From positions 18,987,110 through 19,051,109 of the forward strand of contig JANJXV010000025.1 of assembly GCA_024803745.1 (NCBI GenBank): a stretch of DNA of 64,000 bases. The letters run 5' to 3'. The notes beneath the pieces were generated by a model. It did no database searches, had not been told where the DNA came from, and worked only from the letters and a program-made list of their open reading frames with translations. Numbering within the stretch: the first letter of the stretch is position 1; each line of letters opens with the position of its first letter. The position numbers and the translations under genes are program-made. Of the stretch, positions 44,731 through 55,293 are shown piece by piece. The DNA is from Megascapheus bottae. Lineage: Eukaryota > Chordata > Mammalia > Rodentia > Geomyidae.

Positions 44731-45110
44731 TCTGCTGCTTCTATTCTAGTGGAAATGAGAATTTAATCTAGAGACCTAAATGTGTGAATTAGAGAGGCTG
44801 AGTGAGGGGACTTGTTTGCCCATTGAGGGCAAAATCAGAGAATGTCTTTCAGAAAAGTACAAACCTTGAGCTGATAAGGAAAAGCCAGTCATTTAAATCT
44901 CTAGGGGAAAATACTCTAGGTAGAGACCAAGACAGGAACAAGGTCTAAGGGGCACATGAGGCGGCAAGACAAGCCATGAACAAGGGAGAGAGGGAAGAGA
45001 TCAGACTGGAAAGACAGGGAGGAATGCCATGATATAGGCTACAGCACAGACTATGCCTGGCCCTCAAGGTTTATTCTTCCCTTTTAAGGTAAAATGATTA
45101 TGGATAGTAA
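44731..45110. other. Unclassified intron
   Basis: Purine-rich, nothing recognised. Confidence 0.4.
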
Positions 45111-45114
45111 CTAG

Positions 45115-45390
45115 TCAGCTTGACTGACTACATATTTCCCAGGTTTCCTTGCAGCTGGAAATACCATGTGACCAATTCTGAGGAGGTAAGCATTAAAACA
45201 AAGAAAGTTCTGGCTTATGCCCTTAAGATAGAAGGAACAAGACCTCCCCTTCTCTTCTCTCTGGCTAGCTGGAATGTGAATGTGACAACAATACATGGGC
45301 AAACACTTTGGAGCCACCATGTTCAGGCTGGCAGAGGGGCCAGCTGATGACTTGGCTTTTGACTCCCTGTGAGACAGAGAAAGACACTTT
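45115..45390 (+). repeat. Old MaLR (MLT1-like) LTR remnant
   Basis: 'ccttgcagctggaaatacca', 'ctggctagctggaatgtgaa' and 'ttaatttgtttaaaccac' occur in the order I know from MLT1-type LTRs. The 188-aa minus-strand frame at 45111-45677 crosses this and an old SINE and is not a gene. Confidence 0.5.
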
Positions 45391-45509
45391 AATTTGTTTA
45401 AACCACTCAGTGCAAGGCAGGATAAACTGGGGATATGGAAAATGAGAGCAGAAACCAGGGACTTCGAAATCAATATTGTATTAATGTATAACCTGATTAG
45501 CAGTGCACA

Positions 45510-45870
45510 AACACAGGTGGACATAGAAGTTGATTCCTCTAATCCTGGATACTCAGGAGGCAAAGACTGTGAAAAATCACAGTTTGAAGCCAGCTGGGCA
45601 AAAAGACTAGCAAGACACTCCTTTCGACAAATAAGACAGGTGAGGTGTATACATTTGTAATTCCTGTATGGTGGCACACACCTGAAAGTCCAGCTGATAT
45701 CAGGGTAGAGAGGAGGATTGAGGGCTGATGCTTACCCCAAGCAAAGGCATGAGGCCCTATATGCAATTAACTTTAAAAAGTGAAAAATCTCTTGTGAAAT
45801 GGCTCCAATGGTAGAATGCTTGTCTTGCAAACATGAGGCCCCGAGTTCCAACTCCAGTAGCACCAAAGAA
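45510..45870 (+). repeat. Cluster of old B1-like and ID-like SINE pieces
   Basis: B1-like at 45515-45620 ('aatcctggatactcaggagg'), another at 45665-45780, and an ID-like monomer at 45785-45870 ('aatggtagaatgcttgtctt'). All are more diverged than the IDL-Geo copies. Confidence 0.55.
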
Positions 45871-46380
45871 AAGGGAGAGGAAAAGGAAATATATAAACAT
45901 CATTTTTTGTTTTTTAAGCATTATGTTCTTTTACAGTAACATCAGTTTAAAAAAAATGAAAAAGATGGCCTCCCCACCTGGATCCCTGCTTCATTTGGTT
46001 ATTGTGCCTAGGGATCCAGCATGAATACCTTCAAACTGCTGGATCCCTTCCCTCACTTGATGTGAAGTGTGCTCATTAAAAGTAACAAGAAGTGTAAGTT
46101 TATGTTACAAGCACTGGAACTGATGTCTTTTCTCAGACTTAATGTCTCTGGCCTCACTATCAGCAGGAATAATAGGGTTTGTACTAGGTTCCTAGAACAA
46201 AGAGGGATCACAGATCCCAAGGAATGTCTAACAGGATCCCTGCATCAATCTAGCATTCTCATCTTTCCCATTTGTCCAGGCCTGGTGTATATGGTGTTTT
46301 ATGCCTTCTGCTTTACTTGCTGAATGAATCTCTGATTGATTCTATACAAGTGGAATCCAAAGGAAGCCAGAATAGCCATA
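45871..46380. other. Unclassified intron
   Basis: No recognised repeat or splice-bounded frame. Confidence 0.4.
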
Positions 46381-46381
46381 C

Positions 46382-46591
46382 TTTTTTTTTTTTTTTTTTT
46401 TTTTGCCAGTCCTGGGGCTTGGACTCAGGGCCTGAGCACTGTCCTTGGTTTTTCTCAAGGCTAGAGCCCTACTACTTGAGCCACAGCACCACTTCCAGCT
46501 TTTTTCTATGTATGGTGTGCCAAGGAATTGAACCCGGGTCTTTGTACATGTTAAGCAAGCACTCTACCACTAGGCTAAACTCCTGGCCCTA
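46382..46591 (-). repeat. IDL-Geo-type SINE with target duplication
   Basis: T24 tail and a reverse element. 'agaatagccatactt' is present before (about 46369) and after (about 46591). Confidence 0.93.
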
Positions 46592-46699
46592 GAATAGCCA
46601 TACTTTATCACATAAAATAGATGAATTCAAAATTAGTAAAAAGAAGTAAGAAAGGTCCTTTTATGATGATAACATCCAGAAAATAACAATTCTAAATAT

Positions 46700-46845
46700 A
46701 CAGTGATCCCTCACCTCTTGTGAGAGTTATGTTCCAGAGACACCCATAGTAGATGAAAATCCTCGAAGTAGCAAAAGTGAACCCCAATATAATGAAGGGC
46801 ACCTAACACTGCTACTTTGTAGATTTTCACCTATCGACTGTATAC
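46700..46845 (+). mobile_element. Tigger-like DNA transposon remnant
   Basis: 'cagtgatccctcacctcttg', 'gttatgttccagagacaccc', 'gatgaaaatcctcgaagtag' and 'ttttcacctatcgac' follow the layout of TcMar-Tigger derived repeats. No transposase. Confidence 0.55.
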
Positions 46846-46847
46846 AT

Positions 46848-47040
46848 ATATGTGTATACCTATAAATTTGTATATATACATATACATTATATAGTCATAT
46901 ACATGTATTCATGTACACATGCTAGACATTAAATGTGCACATAAATATGTGTATATATCATCAATATCATATGTATGCATACATATCTGTGTACATATGT
47001 ATACCAATGTACATGTGCACATACATACCCAATATTATGT
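46848..47040. repeat. Degenerate TA/CATA-rich repeat
   Basis: Irregular 'tatacata/tgtacata' units over 190 bp with many short self-complementary steps. Confidence 0.8.
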
Positions 47041-47283
47041 ATCATAATAGCTGGGGACTTTAACACACACCACTTTTAACAAGGGATCATCCAGACAAAA
47101 TTGAGAATAGTAGAGTTGAATGCACCCTAGAAACAAATACTGTATGGAATATCTACAGAATAATCAATCCAATAGCTAATTATATAGTTATATCATTAAT
47201 ACATAGAGCATTCTCCAGGATATATCATGTTGCAGGTCATAAACTCTCAAAAATAAAAAAATAATTGAAATCATCAGAAGCAA

Positions 47284-47296
47284 GCTTGCTTGCTTG

Positions 47297-47342
<46 letters not shown>
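47284..47342. repeat. (CTTT)n/(GCTT)n microsatellite
   Basis: GCTTGCTT turning into about 13 CTTT units, at the tail of a reverse SINE. It encodes the lysine-rich frame at 47188-47397. Confidence 0.95.
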
Positions 47343-47343
<1 letters not shown>

Positions 47344-47567
47344 GCCATTCCTGGGCCTTGAATTCCAGGCCTGAGAAATGTCCTTGGACTTTCTCAAGGC
47401 TAGAGCTCTACCACTTGAGCTACAGCACCATTTCTGGCTTTTTTATGTATGTGGTACCGAGGAATCGAACCTAGGTCTTCATGCATGCAAAGTAAGCACT
47501 CTACCAAACTCCTGGCCGCTGGGTCTTTATGCATGCTAGGTAAGCACTCTACCAAACTCCTGGCCCC
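47343..47567 (-). repeat. IDL-Geo-type SINE with duplicated end
   Basis: A full reverse element whose head end is present twice: 'tctaccaaactcctggcc' ends one copy at about 47518 and another at 47566, each preceded by 'gtctt(c/t)atgcatgc'. A post-insertion tandem duplication of about 48 bp. Confidence 0.88.
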
Positions 47568-47750
47568 AGTAAGATCCTTTCTAATCATAGCATTAGAAAT
47601 GTAAAAATAATAAGAAAAGCTCTGGAATCTATAAAGTACATAGAAATTGAACAACTTACATTTGAGCAACCAATGGAATTCTACCCAAATTCTCTTAGAA
47701 AATAGGAAGAAAAACGTCTGAGATCATTTTATGTAGTCAAAAATTCACTG
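47568..47750. other. Unclassified intron
   Basis: AT-rich, nothing recognised. Confidence 0.4.
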
Positions 47751-47751
47751 A

Positions 47752-47972
47752 TGCCAGCCAGGGGCCTGTGGCTATAATCCTGACTGAGATCTAAAGATTG
47801 TGGTTTGAAGTCAGTCCAGACAAAACAATTCATGAGTCTTATCTCTAATTAACCACCAAAAAAGCCAGAAGTTGAGCTATGGGTTAAGTGATAGAGTGCC
47901 AGCCTTGAGTGAAAAAGCCAAGAAATAGTGTCTAAGTTCTAAGTTTAAGCCTCAATATCAGCACAACAAATT
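47752..47972 (+). repeat. B1-like/Geo SINE
   Basis: 'gatgccagccaggggcctgt' head, Geo half 'agttgagctatgggttaagt'. Confidence 0.83.
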
Positions 47973-48099
47973 AAAACAAAACCCTGATATCACAAGAGAG
48001 AAGCAAACAAAGTAACTATAGCCTAAATTCTTCATGTAGACATTCACCAATAGCAAATGGAATCTAGTACTGTTTTTATATATTTTTACTTGTACTCTT

Positions 48100-48136
48100 T
48101 GTGTGTGTGTGTGTGTGTGTGCGCGCGCGCGTGCAT
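48100..48136. repeat. (GT)n(GC)n repeat
   Basis: 20 bp of GT followed directly by 'gcgcgcgcgcgtgc'. Fully alternating purine-pyrimidine, the best Z-DNA candidate in the window. Confidence 0.92.
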
Positions 48137-48149
48137 GTGAAAGTATGTG

Positions 48150-48312
48150 GAGGTGGAGACCTGGAGGAACATGGTTCAAAGCCAACCTGAATGGAAAAGT
48201 TCACAAGATTATATCTCCAGTTAACTGGCAGGATGGAGCCATGGTTAAATGGTTGACCATAAGCACAGGTCTCAAGTACTGACAAACCTCAATACTGGCA
48301 AAACAAACCCTT
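48150..48312 (+). repeat. B1-like/Geo SINE lacking its head
   Basis: 'ggaacatggttcaaagccaa' through 'ctcaatactggcaaaac'. Confidence 0.78.
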
Positions 48313-48519
48313 ACATTATTAATATTCTTTTTTTACATTATTAATATTCTTACACAATCAATATTTTAAAATAGTATCCTAAATATTTACCACTGTTTTG
48401 TTTCATTCCTTTCTTGTACCTCAAACCTTCAATGTATTATCAACCCTTTCATATCTAAATTATATTCTTTAAATTTCCACTGGCCCAACTCTATTGATGG
48501 TAAACTCCATCAGCTTTGT

Positions 48520-48962
48520 GTATGTGTTGGTCCAGGGTCTTAAACTGAGGGCCTGGAGCTTTTTGCTCAAATCTAGCACTCTATTACTTGAGTCATAGCT
48601 TCACTTCTACCTTTTTGGTAGTTACTTAGAGATAAGAATTTACTGACTGGGCCGGGAATTTGGCCTAGTGGTTAAAGTGCTTGCCTAACATGCACGAAGA
48701 CCCGGGTTCAATTCCTTGGTACCACATACATACAAAAAAGCCGGAAGTGGTGCTGAGGCTCAAGTGGTAGAGCTCTCGCCTTGAGAAAGTCCAAGGACAG
48801 TGCTCAGGCCCTGAGCTCAAGCCCAGGACTGGCAAAAAAAAAAAAAAAAAAAGAATTTACTGACTTTCCTGTCCAAGCTGACAGAACCTCAATTCTCAGA
48901 GTGAAGCCTCCTACATAGATAACCAGGATTACAGACATAGGCTACCAATACCCAGCTCCCTG
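48520..48962 (-). repeat. B1-like/Geo SINE split by an opposite-strand SINE
   Basis: The reverse element occupies 48520-48650 ('ggtccagggtcttaaactga') and 48852-48962 ('tttcctgtccaagctgacag' to 'accaatacccagc'). Confidence 0.85.
48651..48852 (+). repeat. IDL-Geo-type SINE nested in the previous SINE
   Basis: 'gggccgggaatttggcctag' to A19. AAGAATTTACTGACT is duplicated on both sides, proving the later insertion. Confidence 0.93.
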
Positions 48963-48965
48963 AAT

Positions 48966-49165
48966 TTTTTTTTTTTTTTTTTGCCAGTAGTGGGGATTGA
49001 ACTCAGGGCCTGAGCACTGTCCTTGGGCTTTCCTCAAGGCCAGCACTCTACCACTTGAGCCACAGCACCACTTTTGTTTTTGTTGTTGTTGTTGTTGTTT
49101 TGTTTTTTTCAGCATCATGCCTGCTAGGCAAGCATTCTACCACTAGGCCAAACTCCTGGCCCCTC
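48966..49165 (-). repeat. IDL-Geo-type SINE with internal rearrangement
   Basis: T18 tail. The junction between halves is replaced by TTG repeats (49077-49105). 'tccctgaattttt/ctccctgaactttt' flanks suggest a target duplication. Confidence 0.88.
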
Positions 49166-49455
49166 CCTGAACTTTTATTTGCCTTTAAAATGTGTTTATT
49201 ATGTCACTATTTTGAAAGCTATCTTTTTAATATATTGAAGATATTATTATTTTCTGTTTATCATAGCTGCCATCAGGGATTCTGTGTGCTACACATATAC
49301 TTCACGGTACTATAATACCACTGAGCAAATATAGAAGCATGGCTCTTCCTCATTCACTTCTAGCTCCATATAAGTTGTTGTTTTACCTTTTATATTGCAG
49401 GTATGCTTTGAGCATATAGTTTTTTTTTTATTTGTCCTGTTGCATACTTATTAGG
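49166..49455. other. Unclassified intron
   Basis: Nothing recognised. Confidence 0.4.
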
Positions 49456-49457
49456 AT

Positions 49458-49662
49458 TCTTTTTTTTTTTTTTGCCAGTCCTGGGCTTGAGCTCAGGGCC
49501 TGAGCACTGTCCTTGGACTTTCTCAAGGCTAGAGCTCTACCACTTGAGCCTCAGCACCACTTCTGGCTTTTTGCTATGTATGTGGGGTACCGAGGAATCG
49601 AACCCGGGTCTTCATGCATGCTAGGCAAGCACTTTAACCACTAGGCCAAACTCCCAGCCCTT
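49458..49662 (-). repeat. IDL-Geo-type SINE with target duplication
   Basis: Near-consensus reverse copy flanked by CTTATTAGGATTCTT at about 49447 and 49659. Confidence 0.94.
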
Positions 49663-49769
49663 ATTAGGATTCTTGAATCTATAGGCCAACAATGTCATTT
49701 ATAATTTCTAGGCAACTTTCACTCATTACTTACTTGCATTCAACAAAACCCAGAAAGATTAATAATTTA

Positions 49770-49970
49770 AAAAAGCCTAGCTACTCAGGAGGCTGAGATC
49801 TGAGGCTTGAGGTTCAGAGCCAGCCCAGACACTAACGTCTGTGAGACTCTTATCTCCAATTAATCACTAGAAAATCAGAAGTGGGGCTGTGGCTCAAGGA
49901 GGGGGTGGGTAGCCTTGAGCTGAAGAGCTCACGGACAACATCCAGACCCAGAATTCAGCCAGCAAGTATC
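49770..49970 (+). repeat. B1-like/Geo SINE with truncated head
   Basis: Starts at 'gcctagctactcaggagg'. Geo half 'gtggggctgtggctcaagg', ends 'agacccagaattcagcc'. Confidence 0.85.
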
Positions 49971-50338
49971 AAAACTACTGCAGGACAGGACGTGCACATT
50001 GATCAAGAATGGAATTGGCTTTTTTCCTCTGAAATTATCTGGATATTTTTATTATCAAATTTTTCCAAAAGGGGAACTGAGTAACAAAGTAGGCAGTAAC
50101 TCAGGATAGTTTTGTTTAAAGACCAGACACATGCATCTAAGTATATCCCCATAAAACCTAAAGCTGCATGGAGCTATAATTTAGTGATAGTGTGTCTGCA
50201 GGTCACTAAGAAAATTTTTAGGCACCACTAACAAGTCTTTGACACCTCTGTCCCTTGCAAGTCTATTAAAAAAGCTTACTAAAATCTTTTAGAATTAAAA
50301 CATCTCAGCTGTTACTTTATTTCAAGATTAACATTTTA
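49971..50338. other. Unclassified intron
   Basis: Nothing recognised. Confidence 0.4.
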
Positions 50339-50339
50339 A

Positions 50340-50560
50340 GCCAGGAACAACTGTCTCATGCCTATAATCCTAGCTAACCCAAAAGGCTGAGATCTAAGGA
50401 TTGCCATTCAAACACAGCCCAGGCAGGAAAGTCTGTGAGACTCTTATCTCCAATTAGCCATTCAAAAGCTAGAAGTGGAGCTGTGACTCAAGTGGTAGAG
50501 TAACAACCTAAGCAAAATAGCATCCAGACACTGAATTCAAATCCCAGTACTGGCACAAAA
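50340..50560 (+). repeat. B1-like/Geo SINE
   Basis: 'gccaggaacaactgtctcat' head to 'aaatcccagtactggcac', followed by a long purine tail. Confidence 0.87.
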
Positions 50561-50701
50561 AAAAGGAAGATAAAAAGGAAGGAAAGGAAAGGAGGAAGTG
50601 GAGGAGGAAGGGAGGGAGGAAAGATGGAAGGAGAGTGAGAGAAGGAAGGAGGGAGGGAGGGAGGGAGGGAGGGAGGGAGAGGAGGGGGAGAGAGAGGGAG
50701 A

Positions 50702-50770
<69 letters not shown>
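50561..50770. repeat. Long polypurine tract: (GGAA)n, (GGGA)n, (GA)n
   Basis: 210 bp almost purely A and G, grown from a SINE tail. Ends with about 60 bp of pure GA. Confidence 0.95.
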
Positions 50771-50772
<2 letters not shown>

Positions 50773-51108
50773 TTTAGGAATTTAGCCATAAACCTAATTT
50801 GACTGCAGAACCCAACAAATTAAAAAGTGTACAGATTCTGTAGACATTAAGAAAAACTGACTTACTGTGCAATGGCGATCCCTGGGCTGGGACCATGGAC
50901 TCCAGAAGGGAAAGAGCAAAGTCCATGTAGGAAAGTGTGGCAATAACATGTAAGCTTCTTATATACATATACCAAGGCACTTGTCAGGGTCAGGGAGGTC
51001 ATAGAAGGGAAAGAGAGGGTCAAACTGGACTTTAGGCAACAAACAAATCAAATCCTTTTCATGACGCTGTTTCACTGTTCTGCAGTCCTTGCTACTTTTT
51101 AAAAGATG
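50771..51108. other. Unclassified intron
   Basis: No exon or repeat recognised. Confidence 0.4.
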
Positions 51109-51112
51109 ACTG

Positions 51113-51347
51113 AAGCCAGCTGCTGGTGGCTCATACATGTAATTCTAGCTACTCAGAAAACTGAAATATGTAGATTTTGGCTCAAAGCCAAACTGAGCAA
51201 GAAAAGTTCAGGAGACTCATATCTCCAGTTAACCAGCAAAGAGCCAGAAGTGGAGGTGTGGCTCAGGCAGTAAACCGCTAGCCTTGAGTTGAAAAACTAA
51301 GGATAGAGCATGAAGCCCTGAGATCAAGCCCTAGGACTAGCATGCTC
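51113..51347 (+). repeat. B1-like/Geo SINE
   Basis: 'agccagctgctggtggctca' to 'caagccctaggactagc'. Confidence 0.87.
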
Positions 51348-51360
51348 ATATGCTCACTCT

Positions 51361-51362
<2 letters not shown>

Positions 51363-51430
<68 letters not shown>
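51363..51430. repeat. (GA)n microsatellite
   Basis: About 66 bp of pure GA, tail side of the preceding SINE. Confidence 0.95.
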
Positions 51431-51431
<1 letters not shown>

Positions 51432-51449
51432 TGAATTAAGAAGATTGTT

Positions 51450-51640
51450 GAACCAGGTTCCAGTGGCTCACACATGTAATCCTAGCAACTTAGGACACTG
51501 AAGTCTGTGAGACTCTTATCTCTAAGAACCACCAAAAATGCCAGAAATGGAGAAATGATTTATGGCAGAGAGTAGAATACTAGCCTTGAGTAAAAAAAAT
51601 TCTCAGGGACAATACCTATACTCTGAGTTCAAGTCCCAGG
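51450..51640 (+). repeat. B1-like/Geo SINE, internally deleted
   Basis: 'accaggttccagtggctcac' head joins 'gaagtctgtgagactctta' directly. Geo half retained. Confidence 0.85.
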
Positions 51641-51718
51641 AAAGGAAGGAAGGAAGGAAGGAAAGAAGGGAAGAAAAGAAAAGAAAGAAAGGGGAAAGGA
51701 TGGAAAGAAAGAAAGATG
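51636..51718. repeat. (GGAA)n/(GAAA)n tract
   Basis: Purine-only sequence following the SINE tail. Confidence 0.9.
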
Positions 51719-52312
51719 GTTGAAAATGTGCCTTAGGTCCACTTGAGGCAGAAGAATTAGGCTTTAAACTAGGACTCTAGGTCATGTAATGACAACCCTT
51801 ACTGGAATGTTGGTTTTGATAATGTTTGTCAATTCTTTTAAAGATTGTTGTTATAGAACCAACAGCAAAGAGGAATTGAATTGAAGGAATTAAGATGAAA
51901 AAACTTAGCTTCTTTTATTCAATTAATCATTTAGCTAAAATTTTTATTTCCCTTCTTGAAAAGAATGATCTAAGGATTTTTCTCCCCTGGGTATACCAAG
52001 CTCTGGTTGTTTGTAAAGGGGAGTTGAGTTTGCTGTAGGCAGCCAGGGAGATGTGATTGAAAAACCCCCAGTTAGCATGAAGGTTCCCCCGCCCCATGCA
52101 CTCAATATTGTCTCAAAAAGTGGTTGCTTGTAGATTTAATTAATTTCAAATATAATCTTTATGGTGCCATGCACCTGTATTATGTCCCTGAGCCCCTGAA
52201 ATTTTTTAGTCATGTATTGTAAATAGCTACACAATAGAATAGTCTATCATATATAGCTCTATGAATTATCTTGTACATGAACTTGGGAATATTCCTATTT
52301 AAAGAAGCCTTC
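51719..52312. other. Unclassified intron
   Basis: No supported exon or repeat. Confidence 0.4.
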
Positions 52313-52314
52313 TC

Positions 52315-52531
52315 AGCCAGGAATCAGTAACATATATCTGTAATCCTAGCTACTTAGGAGGCTGATACCTGAGGATCACAATTTGAGCCAATTAGGGCAG
52401 GAAAGTCCATTAGACTTGTCTCCAATTAGCCACCAAAAAGCTGGAATGGAACTGTGGCTCAAGTGATAGAGTACCAGCCTTGAGCAGAAAAGCTAAGAGA
52501 CAGTGCCCCTTGAGTCCAAGGCCCAGTACTG

Positions 52532-52582
<51 letters not shown>
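52315..52582 (+). repeat. B1-like/Geo SINE with (CA)25 tail
   Basis: 'agccaggaatcagtaacata' head, full Geo half. Pure CA from 52533 to 52582. Confidence 0.9.
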
Positions 52583-52586
<4 letters not shown>

Positions 52587-52842
52587 CTTATAGTGAAGTG
52601 TTCTGTAGGCTAACCAGTACCCTCAAATTTGCCTGCTCTTTTGGATCTGCCTTTTCACATAGCAATTTGTAAAAGGTGAACTAACCTGGCATCGGATGAA
52701 GCATGTTACTCCACTGCTGTTGGTTTTTAAGTCATTGGTCACTGATGGTTCATTGGATGGATTCATGAAAGACTGATTGACAGCTGGAGACAGCTCCATT
52801 TGACTATCAGGATGCAACCCAATAGCATATCTTGGGCCTCAG

Positions 52843-52964
52843 CCTTTCTTTCTGAAAGAGGTAACTTTGCCCTACCTCCATCCACAGCCCTTCCCCTCGT
52901 TACACCTGGGAAAATATCTCCAACTCCACAAGAAGATGCTCTCTTGAAGAAACAAAAGCTAAAG
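52843..52964 (+). CDS. Candidate exon D of the split gene
   Basis: An open segment ends at a consensus donor (AAAG/gtattc) and includes TPGKISPTPQEDALLKKQK, with a very protein-like composition. With the acceptor 'cttgggcctcag' it is 122 nt, phase 1 in and phase 0 out, and follows exon C in frame. A second acceptor at 52810 ('tgactatcag') would extend it to 154 nt but then needs phase 2, which exon C does not supply. The outgoing phase 0 does not fit the candidate exons at 62 kb, so either an exon of phase 0 to 1 is missing, or this exon is alternative, or it is false. Its own open reading is the main support. Confidence 0.45.
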
Positions 52965-53177
52965 GTATTCATAGGTCTAACTTCAGAAAGGGAAATGTTT
53001 TGATTTATAATATTATCTGAGATTTTTTTTGGTAGAGGAATATATCTATATAGTATAGAGCAGCTGAAGCTGCTACCAGGAGTTATATGTGCCATGTTGT
53101 TGTATTATGATATGGTATGTAGTGTTATGTTATAGTTTGTTTTATTATGTTATATTAATGTTTTCTTTTATGTTTCT

Positions 53178-53256
53178 CTAATGCTGAGGGCCAAACCTGG
53201 GACCTCCTATGTGCTAAGAAAGCTCTCTGCACTGAGTTACATAGTTAGTCCCTGAT
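53178..53256 (-). repeat. Old ID-like monomer
   Basis: 'gagggccaaacctgggacct' and 'tgtgctaagaaagctctctg' read in reverse as a tRNA/ID-type head. Confidence 0.55.
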
Positions 53257-53998
53257 TTTAAAAAGGGAGATTATTGTACCATTTGATGCCACTGTGACAT
53301 GCTCAGTGGAGTCTTAAATTATTCAGTCCTGACACATCTTTGTGGGCCTCACTAAGTGCTGGAGTCAGCTGATACTTCTAAGCTGATCATGGTCCCAGGA
53401 GTCTAGGCTATAAGAGCTATTGCTTATATTTAAATTTGTGTTGGACTGGGTGTGTCTCTGAAGTCTGTGATATCTCATTTTGTCTTTAAATATAGGCAAA
53501 CCTTTAGTTTTGCCCAGAAGGCTCAGCAAAAAAGAGGAAAGTGTTCTGTATTCTTTCACACTTGTACCCCTCACACTATAATGTACTTCATTCTTGTGAT
53601 GTCATCCCTGGCCAAATTTTATAGTAAGCTTTCTCATGCCTATGGGCCACAGACTTGTGATCATTGAAACTTTTCACCACAGAAAGGAGACAGACATCTG
53701 GTAGCATCATTTCTCGGCTTATCCAATATGGTCTTGTGTTTTTTGTTTGTTTGTTTTGTTTGTTTGTTTGTTTGTTTTTGTTTTCAGCTGCTCCCATAAA
53801 AAAATAAATAGAAAAGAAAAAAATGTTTGGAGAGTGGCATGGTAGACATTAAATCTGGCTGTATCCCCACAGTCAACAGCTACCTGTTCTTCCTGGCCCT
53901 TCACCTTTTAACACACAAATCTTCCTCAAGAACCTCTCATTGTATTTCTGGCATTAGTGGGCTGTTTCTCCTAAAAGAGATTTCCAGGCTGTTTGTGT
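53257..53998. other. Unclassified intron with (TTTG)n
   Basis: A TTTG/TTTTG repeat lies at 53736-53780. A fair acceptor at about 53494 (gtctttaaatatag) precedes a short open stretch without a good donor in frame, so no exon is called. Confidence 0.45.
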
Positions 53999-53999
53999 A

Positions 54000-54330
54000 G
54001 TAACAATGTCATGTGACACCCCAATTGCCACAGCAAATATTTGTGTTTCATGAAAAAATGTGAGTTAAAAAAATCAATGTAAATGGCTAAATCCCAAGAC
54101 AGACAGGCCTTCAGGCAGTGCCTGGCCAGCCCTGTTATTGTGTTAGATTCAGCTGTTTAACAGGCTGTGAGGTGGCCACAGGCTAATGTGCAAGATGGAA
54201 ACAGGCAGAGGCACCTGTTTTGATTCTCACCCACGTTGAGTGCCCAGTTTCCACAGATTCATAAAGGATATACCTACAAATAATACAAATATCATGAGTA
54301 GGTTTTAGTCAGTATGCAGTTGGCCTCAAA
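54000..54330. promoter_or_regulatory. Candidate conserved noncoding element
   Basis: Repeat-free, balanced composition with several E-box-like (CAGCTG, CACCTG) and AT-rich homeodomain-like sites in a short span. Inferred from composition only. Confidence 0.28.
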
Positions 54331-55105
54331 AAATTTTTAATAATAACATATTTTTGAATGCTAATTAGTTCTCATTTCAATCCCCTACTGCTAGAAGCAG
54401 TAATATTTTAAAGACTATGGTACACTATTTCTGAATTGGCTGTTCAATGTAGCTGTAATTATTCATATACTTGGTGGAAAATGGACTGAGCATGAAGATA
54501 AAGGTAAGCAAAAGAGAGAACTTCTAGAGATTCATTATACAGAGCATTTTAAGACACCAGGGTCCACCACCAGCCAGAGAATTGTGGAGAATTGTGCCTT
54601 GACATCTGACTATACTTGTTTTTGTCAATATTTACTTTGTCAAACTCTTTCCTCAAAGCAAATGGGGCTTGGCAAGCCCAGCTCATTGTCTAGGGTGGGA
54701 AAGGCCTTTCTAATTATTAGCTCCTGCTTGTAGGGAAAGAGGAGCAGGCTGGCCCAGCAGGGAAAACAGGGAAAAGTGGTGGGGGAGGGAGAGGCAATTG
54801 TAAGCCTTCTATTAGTTTTGCACAATGGTCCATGAGAGTCATTTTGATTTAAACCATGTCTCTTTCTTCATTTTAGGGGAGAAGCAGAAGTATAACAGGA
54901 TATAGTGATAAGGTTTGTAATTTGTGTGACTAGTAGAAATTTGGGATTTGTCACCTGATGTCCCTTGATTTAGCTTCAGGGCAGAAGTATGGAGTGGCAG
55001 GGGTAGGGGGGAAGGGAGGCTGCTTGACAGCTGGGACAGCAACAAAAGTTCTTTTGGCTTCCTTTGTAAAAGAAATTAGATCATGCTTTCCAGGGGAAAA
55101 AAATC
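54331..55105. other. Unclassified intron
   Basis: No recognised repeat. The short frame at 54453-54503 has splice-like borders but is too short to accept. Confidence 0.4.
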
Positions 55106-55107
55106 CT

Positions 55108-55293
55108 GGGCTGGGAGTGCCTGCCTAGCATGCATGAAGCCCTGGGATTAATTCCTCAGTACCACATACACAAAAAACTCCAGAAGTGGTACTGTGGCTC
55201 AAGTGGCAGAGCTGTAGCCTTGAACAAAAAGTGTCCAAGGACAGTGCCCAGGCCCTGAGTTCAAGTCCCAGGACAGGCAAAAAAAAAAACAAA
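55108..55293 (+). repeat. IDL-Geo-type SINE, 5' end shortened
   Basis: 'gggctgggagtgcctgccta' has lost the box A region. The right half is complete, with an A10 tail. Confidence 0.88.

Noticed and set aside
45111..45677. 188-aa minus-strand frame, the longest in the window
   Set aside because: Runs through an MLT1-like LTR and an old SINE. The composition is unremarkable, no family motif is seen, and it is most likely chance.
53494..53580. Possible exon after a good acceptor (gtctttaaatatag)
   Set aside because: Phase 1 is open for about 27 codons, but no good donor is in frame before the stop.
54453..54503. Micro-exon with acceptor-like and consensus donor sites (gtaagc)
   Set aside because: Open in phase 1 to 1, which would fit, but only 51 bases long with a weak pyrimidine tract and AT-rich codons. 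Below what can be trusted without conservation data.
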